Assembly (NCBI GenBank): GCA_964615765.1
Contig: CAZTQN010000019.1
Span: forward strand, 1 to 64,000
Reading direction: 5' to 3'
Length of the DNA stretch: 64,000 bases
Source of the DNA: CAZTQN01 sp964615765
Lineage (GTDB): Bacteria > Planctomycetota > Phycisphaerae > Phycisphaerales > UBA1924
Part shown: positions 48,028 to 57,056 of the stretch, in pieces
Numbering within the stretch: position 1 is the first letter of the stretch
How the letters are laid out: each line of letters starts with the position of its first letter
Position numbers and translations under genes: made by a program
The notes under the pieces: generated by a model
What the model saw: the letters and a program-made list of their open reading frames with translations, nothing else
Databases searched by the model: none
Told to the model about the DNA's origin: nothing

Positions 48028-48549
48028 TCAGAGTGATGATCCCGGATCCCACTGTCGCCAATATGCACGGTAAGCTTTCGACCAAGGCTCGCCAAACAGC
48101 ACGTCCTGCTCGGCAGCGTGGCTGACAATCATCAGACGAATAAACCGTGCCACCGCGCAAAGCTGCCGATCATCAAAAAGACTCACTTTCTTCTGCTTGA
48201 ACGCGCCGTCGACAAGCAACGCGTACGCGATGAGCTCTCCGCCACGATCGCGAATGCACCGAATCATGGCAGGCGCGAGATAGTACCGGAATCCGACGGG
48301 ATCCAGAAAGTTGAACCCACCGATGCCGACTTCGTGATTCCAGTTGGCATCGTCGACGAGATCTTCCCATCTCATCTCAGTATCGAGAGCACGGGCTTCG
48401 CCGCGCGTTCTCCCGCTCGCATCCCCGTCAATGACGATCGATTCGTTCCATGACACACCGCCTTCGCGAGTCACGCTCGCGAAGGCGTCGCGGATTTCAG
48501 CCTCTACCGACCGCCGCTCTCGCTTGAGGCGATCGTCTGAACTGGCCAT
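48028..48549 (-). CDS. DUF6714-like protein
   Basis: 173 aa, acidic, soluble. The stretch MRWEDLVDDANWNHEVGIGGFNFLDPVGFRYYLAPAMIRCI, with the FL-P-x-FRYYLAPAM pattern, resembles the DUF6714 family, whose members are small proteins often found near toxin-immunity or accessory genes. Base composition is less G+C-rich than rho next door, compatible with acquisition. Function unknown; the family call is from memory of the pattern. Confidence 0.6.
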   Translation of the reverse strand: MASSDDRLKRERRSVEAEIRDAFASVTREGGVSWNESIVIDGDASGRTRGEARALDTEMRWEDLVDDANWNHEVGIGGFNFLDPVGFRYYLAPAMIRCIRDRGGELIAYALLVDGAFKQKKVSLFDDRQLCAVARFIRLMIVSHAAEQDVLFGEPWSKAYRAYWRQWDPGSSL

Positions 48550-48587
48550 GCTGAACCATACAAGAGTCGGCCATCAAACACCGACTC

Positions 48588-49934
48588 TTACCCCGCACTC
48601 CCCACCAACCCCCCATTGCTCGGAAACCGCTGCAGCGCCGCCAAAAGCTGCTCCACCTGCACCGGCGGCGGCATCGCCATCAGCCGCCGGCGCAGCGCCG
48701 CGATCGTCTTGTGCTCGTTCTCCGGCTGAAGCAGGTGCTCTTTCCGCGTCCCGCTCTGCGCCAGGTTGATCGCCGGGTACAGCCGTCGTTCGCTGATCTT
48801 GCGATCCAGGATCAGCTCCATGTTCCCCGTGCCCTTGAACTCTTCGAAGATGACCTGGTCGCCCGCGCTCCCGGTATCGACCAGGCACGACGCGATGATC
48901 GTCAGGCTCCCGGCCTCTTCCGTGTTGCGGGCCGCGCCGAAGATCTGCTTGGGCACTTCCAGCGCCTTGCTGTCGATCCCGCCGGTCATCGTCCGCCCGC
49001 CCGACGCGTACTTGCGCGAGTTGTTGAACGCCCGCCCAAGCCGCGTCAGCGAGTCCATCACCACGACCACGTGCTTGCCCGCCTCGACCATCCGCTTGCA
49101 CCGGTCCATCGCCAGCAGCGCGACCTGAATGTGCAGGTCCGGCTCCGAGTCGTTGGACGACCCGATCACGCGGCACCGCGCCCGCCCCCCACCCCCCCCA
49201 CTGCCTGCACCAACCCCACTCACAACCCCGCCCGGCGCACCCGCAGCGCCCGCACCCTGCCCGCTGTACGCCGCGAACGTCCGACGGAAGTCCGTCACTT
49301 CCTCCGGCCGCTCGTCGATCAGCACCACCCACACCTCGACATCCGGGTGGTTGTGCAGCACCGCCGTCGCGATGTCCTTCAGCAGCGTCGTCTTCCCGGC
49401 CTTCGGCGGGCTCACGATCAACCCCCGCTGCCCACGCCCGATCGGGCAGAACAAGTCAATCAACCGGCACGACGCCGGACATCCCGGATACTCCAGCGTC
49501 AGCCGCGGCTGCGGATCGATGCTCGTCAGTTCCTCGAACGGCTTCCGCTGCGCATACGCCGCCGGATCCAGCCCCTCGATCGCCACAATCGCATCCACCA
49601 CCGCCCGCCCACCACCACGCGGCCCACCGCCCGGTCCATAGCCCGACCCACCGCCCGGCCCACCGCCCGCCCCAGGCCCATTCTGCCTCGCCCGATGCCC
49701 AAAGCCCCGCGGCCCACCGCCGCGAGGTGGCCCACCACCACCAGCCGCGCCCGAACTCCCCGCGCCCGACCCCACCCGCACCGTCACTTCCATTCCGCTG
49801 CGCAGGCGGAACCGCTCCCCCAGCGCCTGCGGCACCAGCGGGTCGTCGTCCCGCTTCACCAGCGCCGCACCGTTGAGTTGCCGCACGCGACCGTCCGATC
49901 GGGCCGGCCAGTCCAGAATCCCCGTAACTTCCAT
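48588..49934 (-). CDS. rho: Transcription termination factor Rho with Gly-rich inserts
   Basis: 448 aa hexameric RNA helicase that ends transcription. Seen: an RNA-binding cold-shock-like part (residues about 1-55, GILDWPARSDGRVRQLNG, LRSGMEVTVRV), Walker A SPPKAGKTTLLKDIA, the Q-loop region VVLIDERPEEVTDF and MDSLTRLGRAFNN with GGIDSKAL. The N-terminal helical domain is missing, as in some phyla. Two Gly-rich inserts are present: about 55 residues between the RNA-binding part and the ATPase, and about 28 residues inside the ATPase after FRRTFAAYSGQ. ATG at 49932-49934. Confidence 0.95.
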   Translation of the reverse strand: MEVTGILDWPARSDGRVRQLNGAALVKRDDDPLVPQALGERFRLRSGMEVTVRVGSGAGSSGAAGGGGPPRGGGPRGFGHRARQNGPGAGGGPGGGSGYGPGGGPRGGGRAVVDAIVAIEGLDPAAYAQRKPFEELTSIDPQPRLTLEYPGCPASCRLIDLFCPIGRGQRGLIVSPPKAGKTTLLKDIATAVLHNHPDVEVWVVLIDERPEEVTDFRRTFAAYSGQGAGAAGAPGGVVSGVGAGSGGGGGRARCRVIGSSNDSEPDLHIQVALLAMDRCKRMVEAGKHVVVVMDSLTRLGRAFNNSRKYASGGRTMTGGIDSKALEVPKQIFGAARNTEEAGSLTIIASCLVDTGSAGDQVIFEEFKGTGNMELILDRKISERRLYPAINLAQSGTRKEHLLQPENEHKTIAALRRRLMAMPPPVQVEQLLAALQRFPSNGGLVGSAG

Positions 49935-50381
49935 GCTGTTCCTGCCGCGCTTCTAAGCGCGCTCAAACCAACCCACACCGTCTCGCGGCGGGCGGCATCA
50001 GGCATGAACATGCCCCGCCATGCCCACCTTCCCGGCCCACGCCGAGTGTGTACATGCACACGCCCCGCGCCAGCGCCCCCACGCGCTCCAGGGCGACATC
50101 CATCAATCGTTCACGACGGCCACCTTCGGCTGTTCGGCCAACTGCGGCCCGCCACCGTCCAACCCCGTTCCGTTCACCACCGCCCCCTCCCATCCTGCAC
50201 TATCGGCGTTCTCCCGCCCATCTAATAAGAGCATCCGCTCCGCCCGCTGTCAAGGTTCCACGGGGTTTTCAGCCCCCGCCGTCCGATTCCAATCCCGCTT
50301 CCGCCTACCATCGGCCCCGTTTCGCCCGTTCACACCACCCACCTTCCCACCGCACCCGCTTACGACGCGTCGCCCCTCCGG
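49935..50381. promoter_or_regulatory. Divergent intergenic region between rho and ptsI
   Basis: About 447 bases without a supported gene. It must hold the promoters of both genes, and a rho leader with autoregulatory potential would be expected from knowledge of other bacteria. A small AT-rich patch (atctaataagagc near 50220) could be part of the ptsI promoter. I see no clear operator or riboswitch. Confidence 0.4.
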
Positions 50382-52142
50382 ATGGACACCCTGAAAGGCA
50401 TCCCCGTCTCGCCGGGCATCGCCATCGGGCGGGTCTTCACCGTTGACGACGGCCGACGCCGCATCCCCAAGCGCAACGTCCGCCCAGATCAGCTCCCCAT
50501 CGAGCACGACCGCCTCTGGAAAGCTCTGGGCGCCTCCATCCACGAGCTCGGCGCCCTCCGCGAAAGCACCCGCGTCCGCCTGGGCGAAGAAGCCGCCAAG
50601 ATCTTCGCCTTCCACGTCGGCATGCTCTCCGACGCCAGCCTGACGCGCCCGATGCACGACCTCATCGACGCGGACAACGTCACGGCCGAGTACGCCGTCT
50701 ACGCCCGCATGGAAGAACTCGTCCGCACCTTCGAGTCCATGGCGGACGACTCGTTCCAGACCAAGGTCGACGACCTCCGCGACCTGGGCGGGCGCGTCAT
50801 CAAGCACCTCATCGGCGAGCACTCCAGCCGCCTCGCCAGCGTCCACGCCAATGCCGTCGTCGTCGCCCGCGATCTGACGCCCAGCCAGACCGCCGCCTTC
50901 GACCGCCGCCGCGTCATCGCCTTCGCCACCGACCTCGGCGGGCGCACCAGCCACACCGCCATCGTCGCCCGCGCGCTCGGCATCCCCGCCGTCGTCGGCG
51001 TCACCGGGCTCTCCGCCGCCTCCAACGACGACGTCGCCATCATCATCGACGGCGACCGCGGCACCGTCGTCCTCGACCCCGACGAGCCCACCCTCGCCTA
51101 CTACCGCGCTCAGGCCGAAAGCCGACGCACCGTCCAGGTCCTCCTCGAAGAGTCCGCCCGCCTCCCCGCCGTCACCACCTGCGGCACGCCCATCCAGCTC
51201 CTCGGCAACATCGAGTTCCCCAGCGAGATTCCCCAGATCACCCGCGTTGGCGGCGACGGCGTGGGCCTGTACCGCACCGAGTTCCTTTATCTCACCGGTC
51301 AGGTCGAGCCCAGCGAAGAAGACCACTTCAACGCCTACCAGGAAGCCGTCACCCTCTCCGCCGGCCGCCCGCTGGTCATCCGCACCATGGACCTCGGCGC
51401 CGACAAGTACACGCAGGAACGCGAGGACGAGCCCGAGCGCAACCCCTTCCTCGGGCTCCGCAGCATCCGCTACTGCCTGCAGCGCCTCCCGATGTTCAAG
51501 ACCCAGCTCCGCGCCATCCTCCGGGCCAGCGCGCTGGGACCCATCAAGATCATGTTCCCCCTGGTCACCAACATCCAGGAACTGCGCCAGGGCAAGTACT
51601 TGCTCAACGACGTCATGGAGGACCTCGCCGAAGAAGGCATCAAGTTTGACCCCCACATTCAGGTGGGCATCATGGTCGAAGTGCCCGCCGCCGCCCTGAT
51701 GGCGGGGGTCTTCGCGCGGGAGGCGGCGTTTTTCTCCATCGGGACCAACGATCTTGTTCAGTACACCGTCGCCGTGGACCGAACCAACGAGAGGGTCGCG
51801 AACCTCTATAACCCGTTCCACCCGGCGGTGCTGTCGCTGGTGAAACTGGTGTCGCGAGCCGGAGCCAGGGCCAACATCCCGGTCTCGTGCTGCGGGGAGT
51901 CCGCGGGCGATCCCGAGTACGCCCTGTTGTTGCTGGGCGTCGGACTGCGTACGCTGTCCGCGACGGCCTCGAGCCTGCCGATGCTCAAACGCGTCATCCG
52001 GCAAGTCTCGATCCATCAATGCGAGCGCATCGCCAAGAAGGCGTTGACGCTGGATTCCGATGCCGCGGTCACGGCGTACGTCCGTGACCAGGCTCGAAAG
52101 ATCATCCCCGAGGCGTTCGACGGACGGTCCGCCGAACTCTGA
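50382..52142 (+). CDS. ptsI: PTS enzyme I (phosphoenolpyruvate-protein phosphotransferase)
   Basis: 586 aa. Transfers phosphate from PEP to HPr. Seen: KGIPVSPGIAIGRVF at the N terminus, the phospho-His motif DLGGRTSHTAIVARALGIP near residue 190, the PEP-binding GDGVGLYRTEFLYL and RTMDLGADKY, IMVEVPAAALMA, FFSIGTNDLVQYT and the catalytic Cys in VSCCGESAGDPE near residue 505. No HPr gene is adjacent. In planctomycetes it may serve a regulatory rather than sugar-uptake PTS; that is inference. Confidence 0.95.
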   Translation: MDTLKGIPVSPGIAIGRVFTVDDGRRRIPKRNVRPDQLPIEHDRLWKALGASIHELGALRESTRVRLGEEAAKIFAFHVGMLSDASLTRPMHDLIDADNVTAEYAVYARMEELVRTFESMADDSFQTKVDDLRDLGGRVIKHLIGEHSSRLASVHANAVVVARDLTPSQTAAFDRRRVIAFATDLGGRTSHTAIVARALGIPAVVGVTGLSAASNDDVAIIIDGDRGTVVLDPDEPTLAYYRAQAESRRTVQVLLEESARLPAVTTCGTPIQLLGNIEFPSEIPQITRVGGDGVGLYRTEFLYLTGQVEPSEEDHFNAYQEAVTLSAGRPLVIRTMDLGADKYTQEREDEPERNPFLGLRSIRYCLQRLPMFKTQLRAILRASALGPIKIMFPLVTNIQELRQGKYLLNDVMEDLAEEGIKFDPHIQVGIMVEVPAAALMAGVFAREAAFFSIGTNDLVQYTVAVDRTNERVANLYNPFHPAVLSLVKLVSRAGARANIPVSCCGESAGDPEYALLLLGVGLRTLSATASSLPMLKRVIRQVSIHQCERIAKKALTLDSDAAVTAYVRDQARKIIPEAFDGRSAEL

Positions 52143-52618
52143 GGGAGCCAGTTGTCCGTGCGGCCGCGCCGAGATGGCGGCGGCGCACACCGAGCGTTCG
52201 GCAGCCGGTCCGGCGTGACACCCCAGCCAGAGGCGGGGCACGCAGGACAAGCGGCGTGGACGCCGGGTCGATTGAGCCGGTCGACGCCGCGGTGCGCTCT
52301 CTCGCGCCCGCCCCGACCCTGCCGACCCGGTCCACCTCCCGCCTCGGAGCCGAGTCCCGCTCTCCCGCGCCGCGCCCCTGTTCGGGCCGGGCGTGAGAGT
52401 CCAGGCGCTGCCCGGGCGTTCCTCGCCCGCGTGCCGCCCGTCGCTTGGGTGATGCGCCCCCGTTCACTCCCGACCCGGCCTTCGCGGAAATGCGCGGGGC
52501 GGCGCAGTGTCCGATTCCATGTCCATCTTCACCGAGCGCAACTCAACCGACCGGCCGGCACGCACTTCGCGCCCGGCCCCGTCGATGCCGGTGTGACGGA
52601 TCGCCCGGAAAGGTTTCC
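52143..52618 (+). promoter_or_regulatory. Long leader region of the RNase E/G gene
   Basis: 476 bases between ptsI and rne with no protein I can support; the open frames here are compositional shadows. Any rne promoter and 5' untranslated region must lie here. RNase E mRNA leaders are autoregulated in Escherichia coli, so the length is suggestive, but no specific structure was identified. GGAAAGG precedes the rne ATG. Confidence 0.4.
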
Positions 52619-55600
52619 ATGTCCAAGCGTCAGATGCTCATCAACTACGTCCCCGGCGAAGAGTGCCGGGTCGCCGTCGTCGAGGGGGGCCAGCTCGAAG
52701 AGTTCCACGCCGAACGGATGGACGGCCCGTCCAACCACGTCGGCAACATTTACGTCGGCAAGGTCGCCAACGTCGAGCCCGGCATCCAGGCCGCCTTCGT
52801 CGACTTCGGCCTCGAACAGAACGGGTTCCTGCACACCTCCGACGTGCACCCGCAGTACTTCCCCGGCGAGGAGAGCGACAAGACCGAACGCGTCGGCCGC
52901 AAGACCCCGCGCCGCGAACGCCCGCCCATCCAGGACTGCCTCCGCCGCGGCGACGAGATCGCCGTCCAGGTCCTCAAGGAAGGCGTCGGCACCAAGGGCC
53001 CGACCGTCACCAGCTATCTCAGCATCCCCGGGCGCTTCCTGGTCATGATGCCGCAGATGGACAAGGTCGGCGTCAGCCGCAAGGTCGAGGACGAGGAGCA
53101 GCGCCGCAAGATGCGCGAGATCCTTGACCAGCTCGACCTGCCCGACGGGTTCGGGTTCATCCTCCGCACCGCCGGCTTCGACCGCACCAAGGCCGAGCTC
53201 AAGCGCGACCTGGCATACCTCATGCGTCTCTGGAAGGACATGGAGCGCCGCTGGCGCTCCGGCGCGGGCAAGCCGCGCCTGCTCTATTCCGAGAGCGACC
53301 TGCTCGTCCGCGCCCTGCGCGACATCCTGACGGGCGACATCGAGGAAATCGTCGTCGACAACGAGGCCGCGCTGCAGCGGGCGGCCCGCTTCCTCCGCAT
53401 CGTCAGCCCGCGCACGACCACGCGCTTGGTGCACTACACCGGCAAGGCCCCGATCTTCCACACCCTGGGGGTCGAGCCGCAGATCCAGATGATCCACGCC
53501 CGCGAGGTCCCGCTGCCCTCGGGCGGACGCCTGGTGATCGACGAGGCCGAGGCCGTCGTCGCCATCGACGTCAACTCCGGCAAGATGCGCGACGCCCGCG
53601 ACGCCGAGGCGACCGCGTACAAGACCAACATGGAAGCCGCCGACGAGATCTGTCGGCAGCTCCGCCTGCGCGACATCGGCGGCGTCGTCGTCAATGACTT
53701 CATCGACATGCGTCAGATGAAGCACCGGCGCGACCTCGAAAACCAGATGCGCGAAAACCTCAAGAAGGACCGCGCCCGCTGGACGCTCGCCCCCGTCAGC
53801 GAGTTCGGCATCATCGAGATGACCCGCCAGCGCATGCGGGCCAGCCACGAAAGCCAGCACTTTGCCGACTGCCCGACGTGTCGCGGCCGCGGCCTGGTGC
53901 AGCGCCCGGACTCCGTCGCCGGCTCCAGCCTGCGCGACCTCACGGCCCTGCTCGACCAGCCGCGCGTCGCCCGCGTCGAGATGGTCGTGCACCCGCGCGT
54001 CGCGGGCGAACTGCTCAGCACCAAGCGGCGCTCACTCTCGCGCATCGAGCGGACGCTGGGCAAGCGCGTCGACGTCCGCGTCAGCGACGCCATCGCCGTC
54101 GACCGCGTCACGTTCTACGCCTACGACGACCGCGGGGCCGACCTGGACCTCGCCGCCATCTCGCCGCGCCAAGCCGGCGCCGACGTGATGAAGGTCTACG
54201 AGATCAAGGCCGACGCGGCCGACCTCGCCGACGTGTGGAGCGAGGCCGACAACGCCATGCCGCCCGAGCCGGAGTTCGACGACGAACCCGCCGAGGAAGT
54301 CGCCGAACTCCACCCCATCGAGATCGAGCCGACCGACCTCTCGGAATACCTCGAGCCCGCTCGCCCCTACGACCAGCCCCGCGGCCGGGGGGGCCACCAT
54401 CAAGGCCAGCATCACGGTCAACATCAGGGTCATCACGGCCAGCACGGCCACCAGCACGGGCACGACGACGCCGGGTCGTACGGACCGGGCGGCGGTCAGG
54501 GTGGCGGGCCGGGTGGTGAACAGGGCGAGGGCGGGCGCCGTCGCCGGCGTCGTCGCCGGGGTCGCGGTCGCGGCGGTCAGGACTTCCCCGCCGGTCAGCC
54601 CGGATACGCCAACGGCGCCGGCAATCAGCCCGGCTACGACAACACCCAGGGCTACGGCCCCGCCGGCGATGACTTCGCCGACGACCGCAACCAGTACGCC
54701 CAGCCCGGCTACGACCAGCCCCAAGGCTACAACCAGCCCGGATACGGCCAGCAGGACTACGCCCAGCCCGCCTACGGCCAGCCCGGCTTCGATCAGCCCG
54801 GCTACGACAACGCCCAGGGCTACGGCCCCGCCGGCGATGACTTTGCCGACGACCGCAACCAGTACGCCCAGCCCGGCGGCTATGCACAGCCCGGCTATGC
54901 CCAGTCAGGCCACGCCCAGCCGGGATACGACCAGCCGTACAACGGCGACGGACCCGACGGGCACGGCGGTCCGGATGGCCCCGATGGTCCGGGCGGACCG
55001 GGGGAACACGATGGACCGGGCGACCCGGGTGAACAGGGCGAAGGCGGTCGCCGCCGCCGGCGTCGTCGTCGCGGTCGTCGCGGCCGCGGCGGCGCAGGCT
55101 CCGGCCCCGCCGGACCCGATGGCTACGCCAACGGTCCCCAGCACGGCCACGCCGACGGCGGGTACGACCAGCCGTATCCGAATCAGCCCTATCCGAACCA
55201 GCCGCACGACCGCCAGTACGGCCAGCCGGGCTACGGCTACGCCGACAACGGCGGCAACGGGGACAGCCCGGCGTACCCGCCGACGGACGGTCCGTTCGAC
55301 CCCGCCGAGCAGCCCGGCGGCTACCAGGGTGAGCCGGTCATCGAAGACGACGCGCCGCTCGCCGACGCCGCCCCCGCGCCGATCGCTCAAGACGCCGACG
55401 CCGAAGTCGCGCCCGACTCCGGCCCGGGCGGCGACGAAGGCGGTGATGGCACCGGCCGTCGCCGTCGGCGCCGTCGCGGCGGGCGCGGTCGCGGACGCGA
55501 CCGTGACGGTGCTCCGTCCGACGACGCGCCGAACGGCGCCCCCAACCAGCCCGGACCCGACGGTCTGACGCCGGCCCAGGCCGACGTCGGGTCGCAGCCG

Positions 55601-55780
55601 GACGCCGAGTCCGAGCCGGCCGAGCCCGCGCCGCAGCCGGAAGTGAAGGTCCGCAGCAGCGAGCCCCCGCTGGCGGCGGTTGGGTCGTCAACGCCCAAGC
55701 CGCGGACGCTGTACTCTTTCCGGCGCAAGCTGGGCCCCGGCGAGACCAAGGGACCCCGCACCAAGCCGCGCGAGGAGTAA
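52619..55780 (+). CDS. rne: Ribonuclease E/G with a long repetitive disordered C-terminal tail
   Basis: 1053 aa endoribonuclease for mRNA decay and rRNA processing. Catalytic part: an S1-type RNA-binding region (GNIYVGKVANVEPGIQAAFV, near 40-60), the metal-binding VVAIDVNSGK (near 314) and VVNDFIDMR (near 358), and the zinc-link DCPTCRGRG (near 418). From about residue 560 the sequence is disordered: a His/Gly/Gln-rich patch, three Arg-rich blocks of the RRRRRRRGRG type, and Gln/Pro/Gly/Tyr repeats. Within these a roughly 25-residue unit (GYGPAGDDFADDRNQYAQPG) occurs twice almost identically near residues 670-770. The ATG at 52619 follows GGAAAGG. The tail is probably a scaffold for RNA and partner proteins. 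Confidence 0.94.
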   Translation: MSKRQMLINYVPGEECRVAVVEGGQLEEFHAERMDGPSNHVGNIYVGKVANVEPGIQAAFVDFGLEQNGFLHTSDVHPQYFPGEESDKTERVGRKTPRRERPPIQDCLRRGDEIAVQVLKEGVGTKGPTVTSYLSIPGRFLVMMPQMDKVGVSRKVEDEEQRRKMREILDQLDLPDGFGFILRTAGFDRTKAELKRDLAYLMRLWKDMERRWRSGAGKPRLLYSESDLLVRALRDILTGDIEEIVVDNEAALQRAARFLRIVSPRTTTRLVHYTGKAPIFHTLGVEPQIQMIHAREVPLPSGGRLVIDEAEAVVAIDVNSGKMRDARDAEATAYKTNMEAADEICRQLRLRDIGGVVVNDFIDMRQMKHRRDLENQMRENLKKDRARWTLAPVSEFGIIEMTRQRMRASHESQHFADCPTCRGRGLVQRPDSVAGSSLRDLTALLDQPRVARVEMVVHPRVAGELLSTKRRSLSRIERTLGKRVDVRVSDAIAVDRVTFYAYDDRGADLDLAAISPRQAGADVMKVYEIKADAADLADVWSEADNAMPPEPEFDDEPAEEVAELHPIEIEPTDLSEYLEPARPYDQPRGRGGHHQGQHHGQHQGHHGQHGHQHGHDDAGSYGPGGGQGGGPGGEQGEGGRRRRRRRRGRGRGGQDFPAGQPGYANGAGNQPGYDNTQGYGPAGDDFADDRNQYAQPGYDQPQGYNQPGYGQQDYAQPAYGQPGFDQPGYDNAQGYGPAGDDFADDRNQYAQPGGYAQPGYAQSGHAQPGYDQPYNGDGPDGHGGPDGPDGPGGPGEHDGPGDPGEQGEGGRRRRRRRRGRRGRGGAGSGPAGPDGYANGPQHGHADGGYDQPYPNQPYPNQPHDRQYGQPGYGYADNGGNGDSPAYPPTDGPFDPAEQPGGYQGEPVIEDDAPLADAAPAPIAQDADAEVAPDSGPGGDEGGDGTGRRRRRRRGGRGRGRDRDGAPSDDAPNGAPNQPGPDGLTPAQADVGSQPDAESEPAEPAPQPEVKVRSSEPPLAAVGSSTPKPRTLYSFRRKLGPGETKGPRTKPREE
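54598..54935 (+). repeat. Internal Gln/Pro/Gly/Tyr repeats in rne
   Basis: DNA encoding tandem QPGY-type units, with a near-exact duplicated block (the GYGPAGDDFADDRNQYAQPG unit at about 54651-54710 and about 54819-54880). Recombination-prone, so length variation between strains is expected. Confidence 0.8.
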
Positions 55781-55783
55781 CCG

Positions 55784-57025
55784 ATGTCGACAGACGGTCG
55801 CGGGCGGACAGGCGCACAGACGCGCCGCATCATCCTGCTCGGGTCGACCGGGTCGATCGGCTCGCAGACGCTCGACGTGGTCGAGCATCTCAACGCCCTG
55901 GCGGACCGGGACCAGAGCCCGGTCCGCTATCAGGTCGTCGGGCTCGCCGCCGGTCGCAACGCCGCCGCCCTCGAACAGCAGTCGCGCCGCTTCCCGCACG
56001 CGCGCCTGGCGATGGCCGGCGCGCCGGCGTCGCCCGTCCACGGCGCATCCACGCCGTCGATCATCCACGGGCCCGACGCCGCCGAGCGCCTGGTCCGCGA
56101 GGTCGAGTGCGACATCGTGCTCAACGCGATGGTCGGCTCGGCCGGGCTCCCGGCGACGCTCGCCGCCATCGACCTTCGGCGCGACATCGCCATCGCCAAC
56201 AAGGAAACGCTCGTCGCCGCCGGGGCGCTGGTCGTCCCGCGGGCCCGGGCCAAGGGAGTCGCGCTGCTCCCGGTCGATAGCGAGCACGCCGGCGTGTGGC
56301 AGTGCCTCACCGGTCCCTCCGCCGGCGCCCCGCCGGTGGACCTGGGCCGCGAGGTCGCCCGCGTCATCCTCACCGCCAGCGGCGGCCCGTTCCGCACGCG
56401 CTCGCGCGACGAGGTCTACCACGCCGCCCCGGAAGACGCCCTCAAGCACCCCACCTGGCAGATGGGCGCCAAGATCACCGTCGACTGCGCCAGCCTCACG
56501 AACAAAGCCCTCGAAGTCGTCGAGGCCCACTGGCTCTTCGGCTTGCCGCCCGAGAAGCTCAGCGTGCTGGTGCACCCGCAGTCGATCGTGCACGCGATCG
56601 TCGAGTACGCCGACGGGTCCGCCGTGGCCCAGCTCGGCGCCAGCGACATGCGCGGGCCGATCCTGCACGCGCTGACGCACCCGCACCGCCTGCCCGCGGC
56701 GGGTCGCACGCTCGACTGGGCCGCGCTCCGCGCGCTCGAGTTCGCCCCGCCGGATCTGGAACGCTTCCCCGCGCTTGGCCTGGCGTGGGACGTCATGGAG
56801 CAGGGCGGGACGTCCGGCGCGGTCATGAACGCCGCCAATGAAGCCGCCGTCGCCGCCTTCCTCGACCGGCGCATCCCCTTCGGCCGAATCCCCGAGATCA
56901 CCCGGGCGGCGATGGTCGAGGTGGGCGTCTCACCCGTCCGCGGGCTTGACGACGTCGTGTTAGCGGACGCCGAGGGCCGCCGCTACGTTGAAAAATCGCT
57001 GAACGCGGCGATGGCCCGCGCCTGA
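55784..57025 (+). CDS. dxr: 1-deoxy-D-xylulose 5-phosphate reductoisomerase
   Basis: 413 aa. NADPH-dependent second step of the MEP isoprenoid pathway. Seen: the dinucleotide loop IILLGSTGSIGSQTLDVVE, AIANKETLVAAGALV, PVDSEHAGVWQCL (metal and substrate site), ILTASGGPFRTRS, HPTWQMGAKITVDCASLTNKALEVVEAHWLF and VHPQSIVHAIVEYADGSA. It starts 3 bp after the rne stop, so the two are co-transcribed. Full length for the family. Confidence 0.97.
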   Translation: MSTDGRGRTGAQTRRIILLGSTGSIGSQTLDVVEHLNALADRDQSPVRYQVVGLAAGRNAAALEQQSRRFPHARLAMAGAPASPVHGASTPSIIHGPDAAERLVREVECDIVLNAMVGSAGLPATLAAIDLRRDIAIANKETLVAAGALVVPRARAKGVALLPVDSEHAGVWQCLTGPSAGAPPVDLGREVARVILTASGGPFRTRSRDEVYHAAPEDALKHPTWQMGAKITVDCASLTNKALEVVEAHWLFGLPPEKLSVLVHPQSIVHAIVEYADGSAVAQLGASDMRGPILHALTHPHRLPAAGRTLDWAALRALEFAPPDLERFPALGLAWDVMEQGGTSGAVMNAANEAAVAAFLDRRIPFGRIPEITRAAMVEVGVSPVRGLDDVVLADAEGRRYVEKSLNAAMARA

Positions 57026-57056
57026 TTTTCGGGCCTTGGCGTTACCATGGCCCCCC

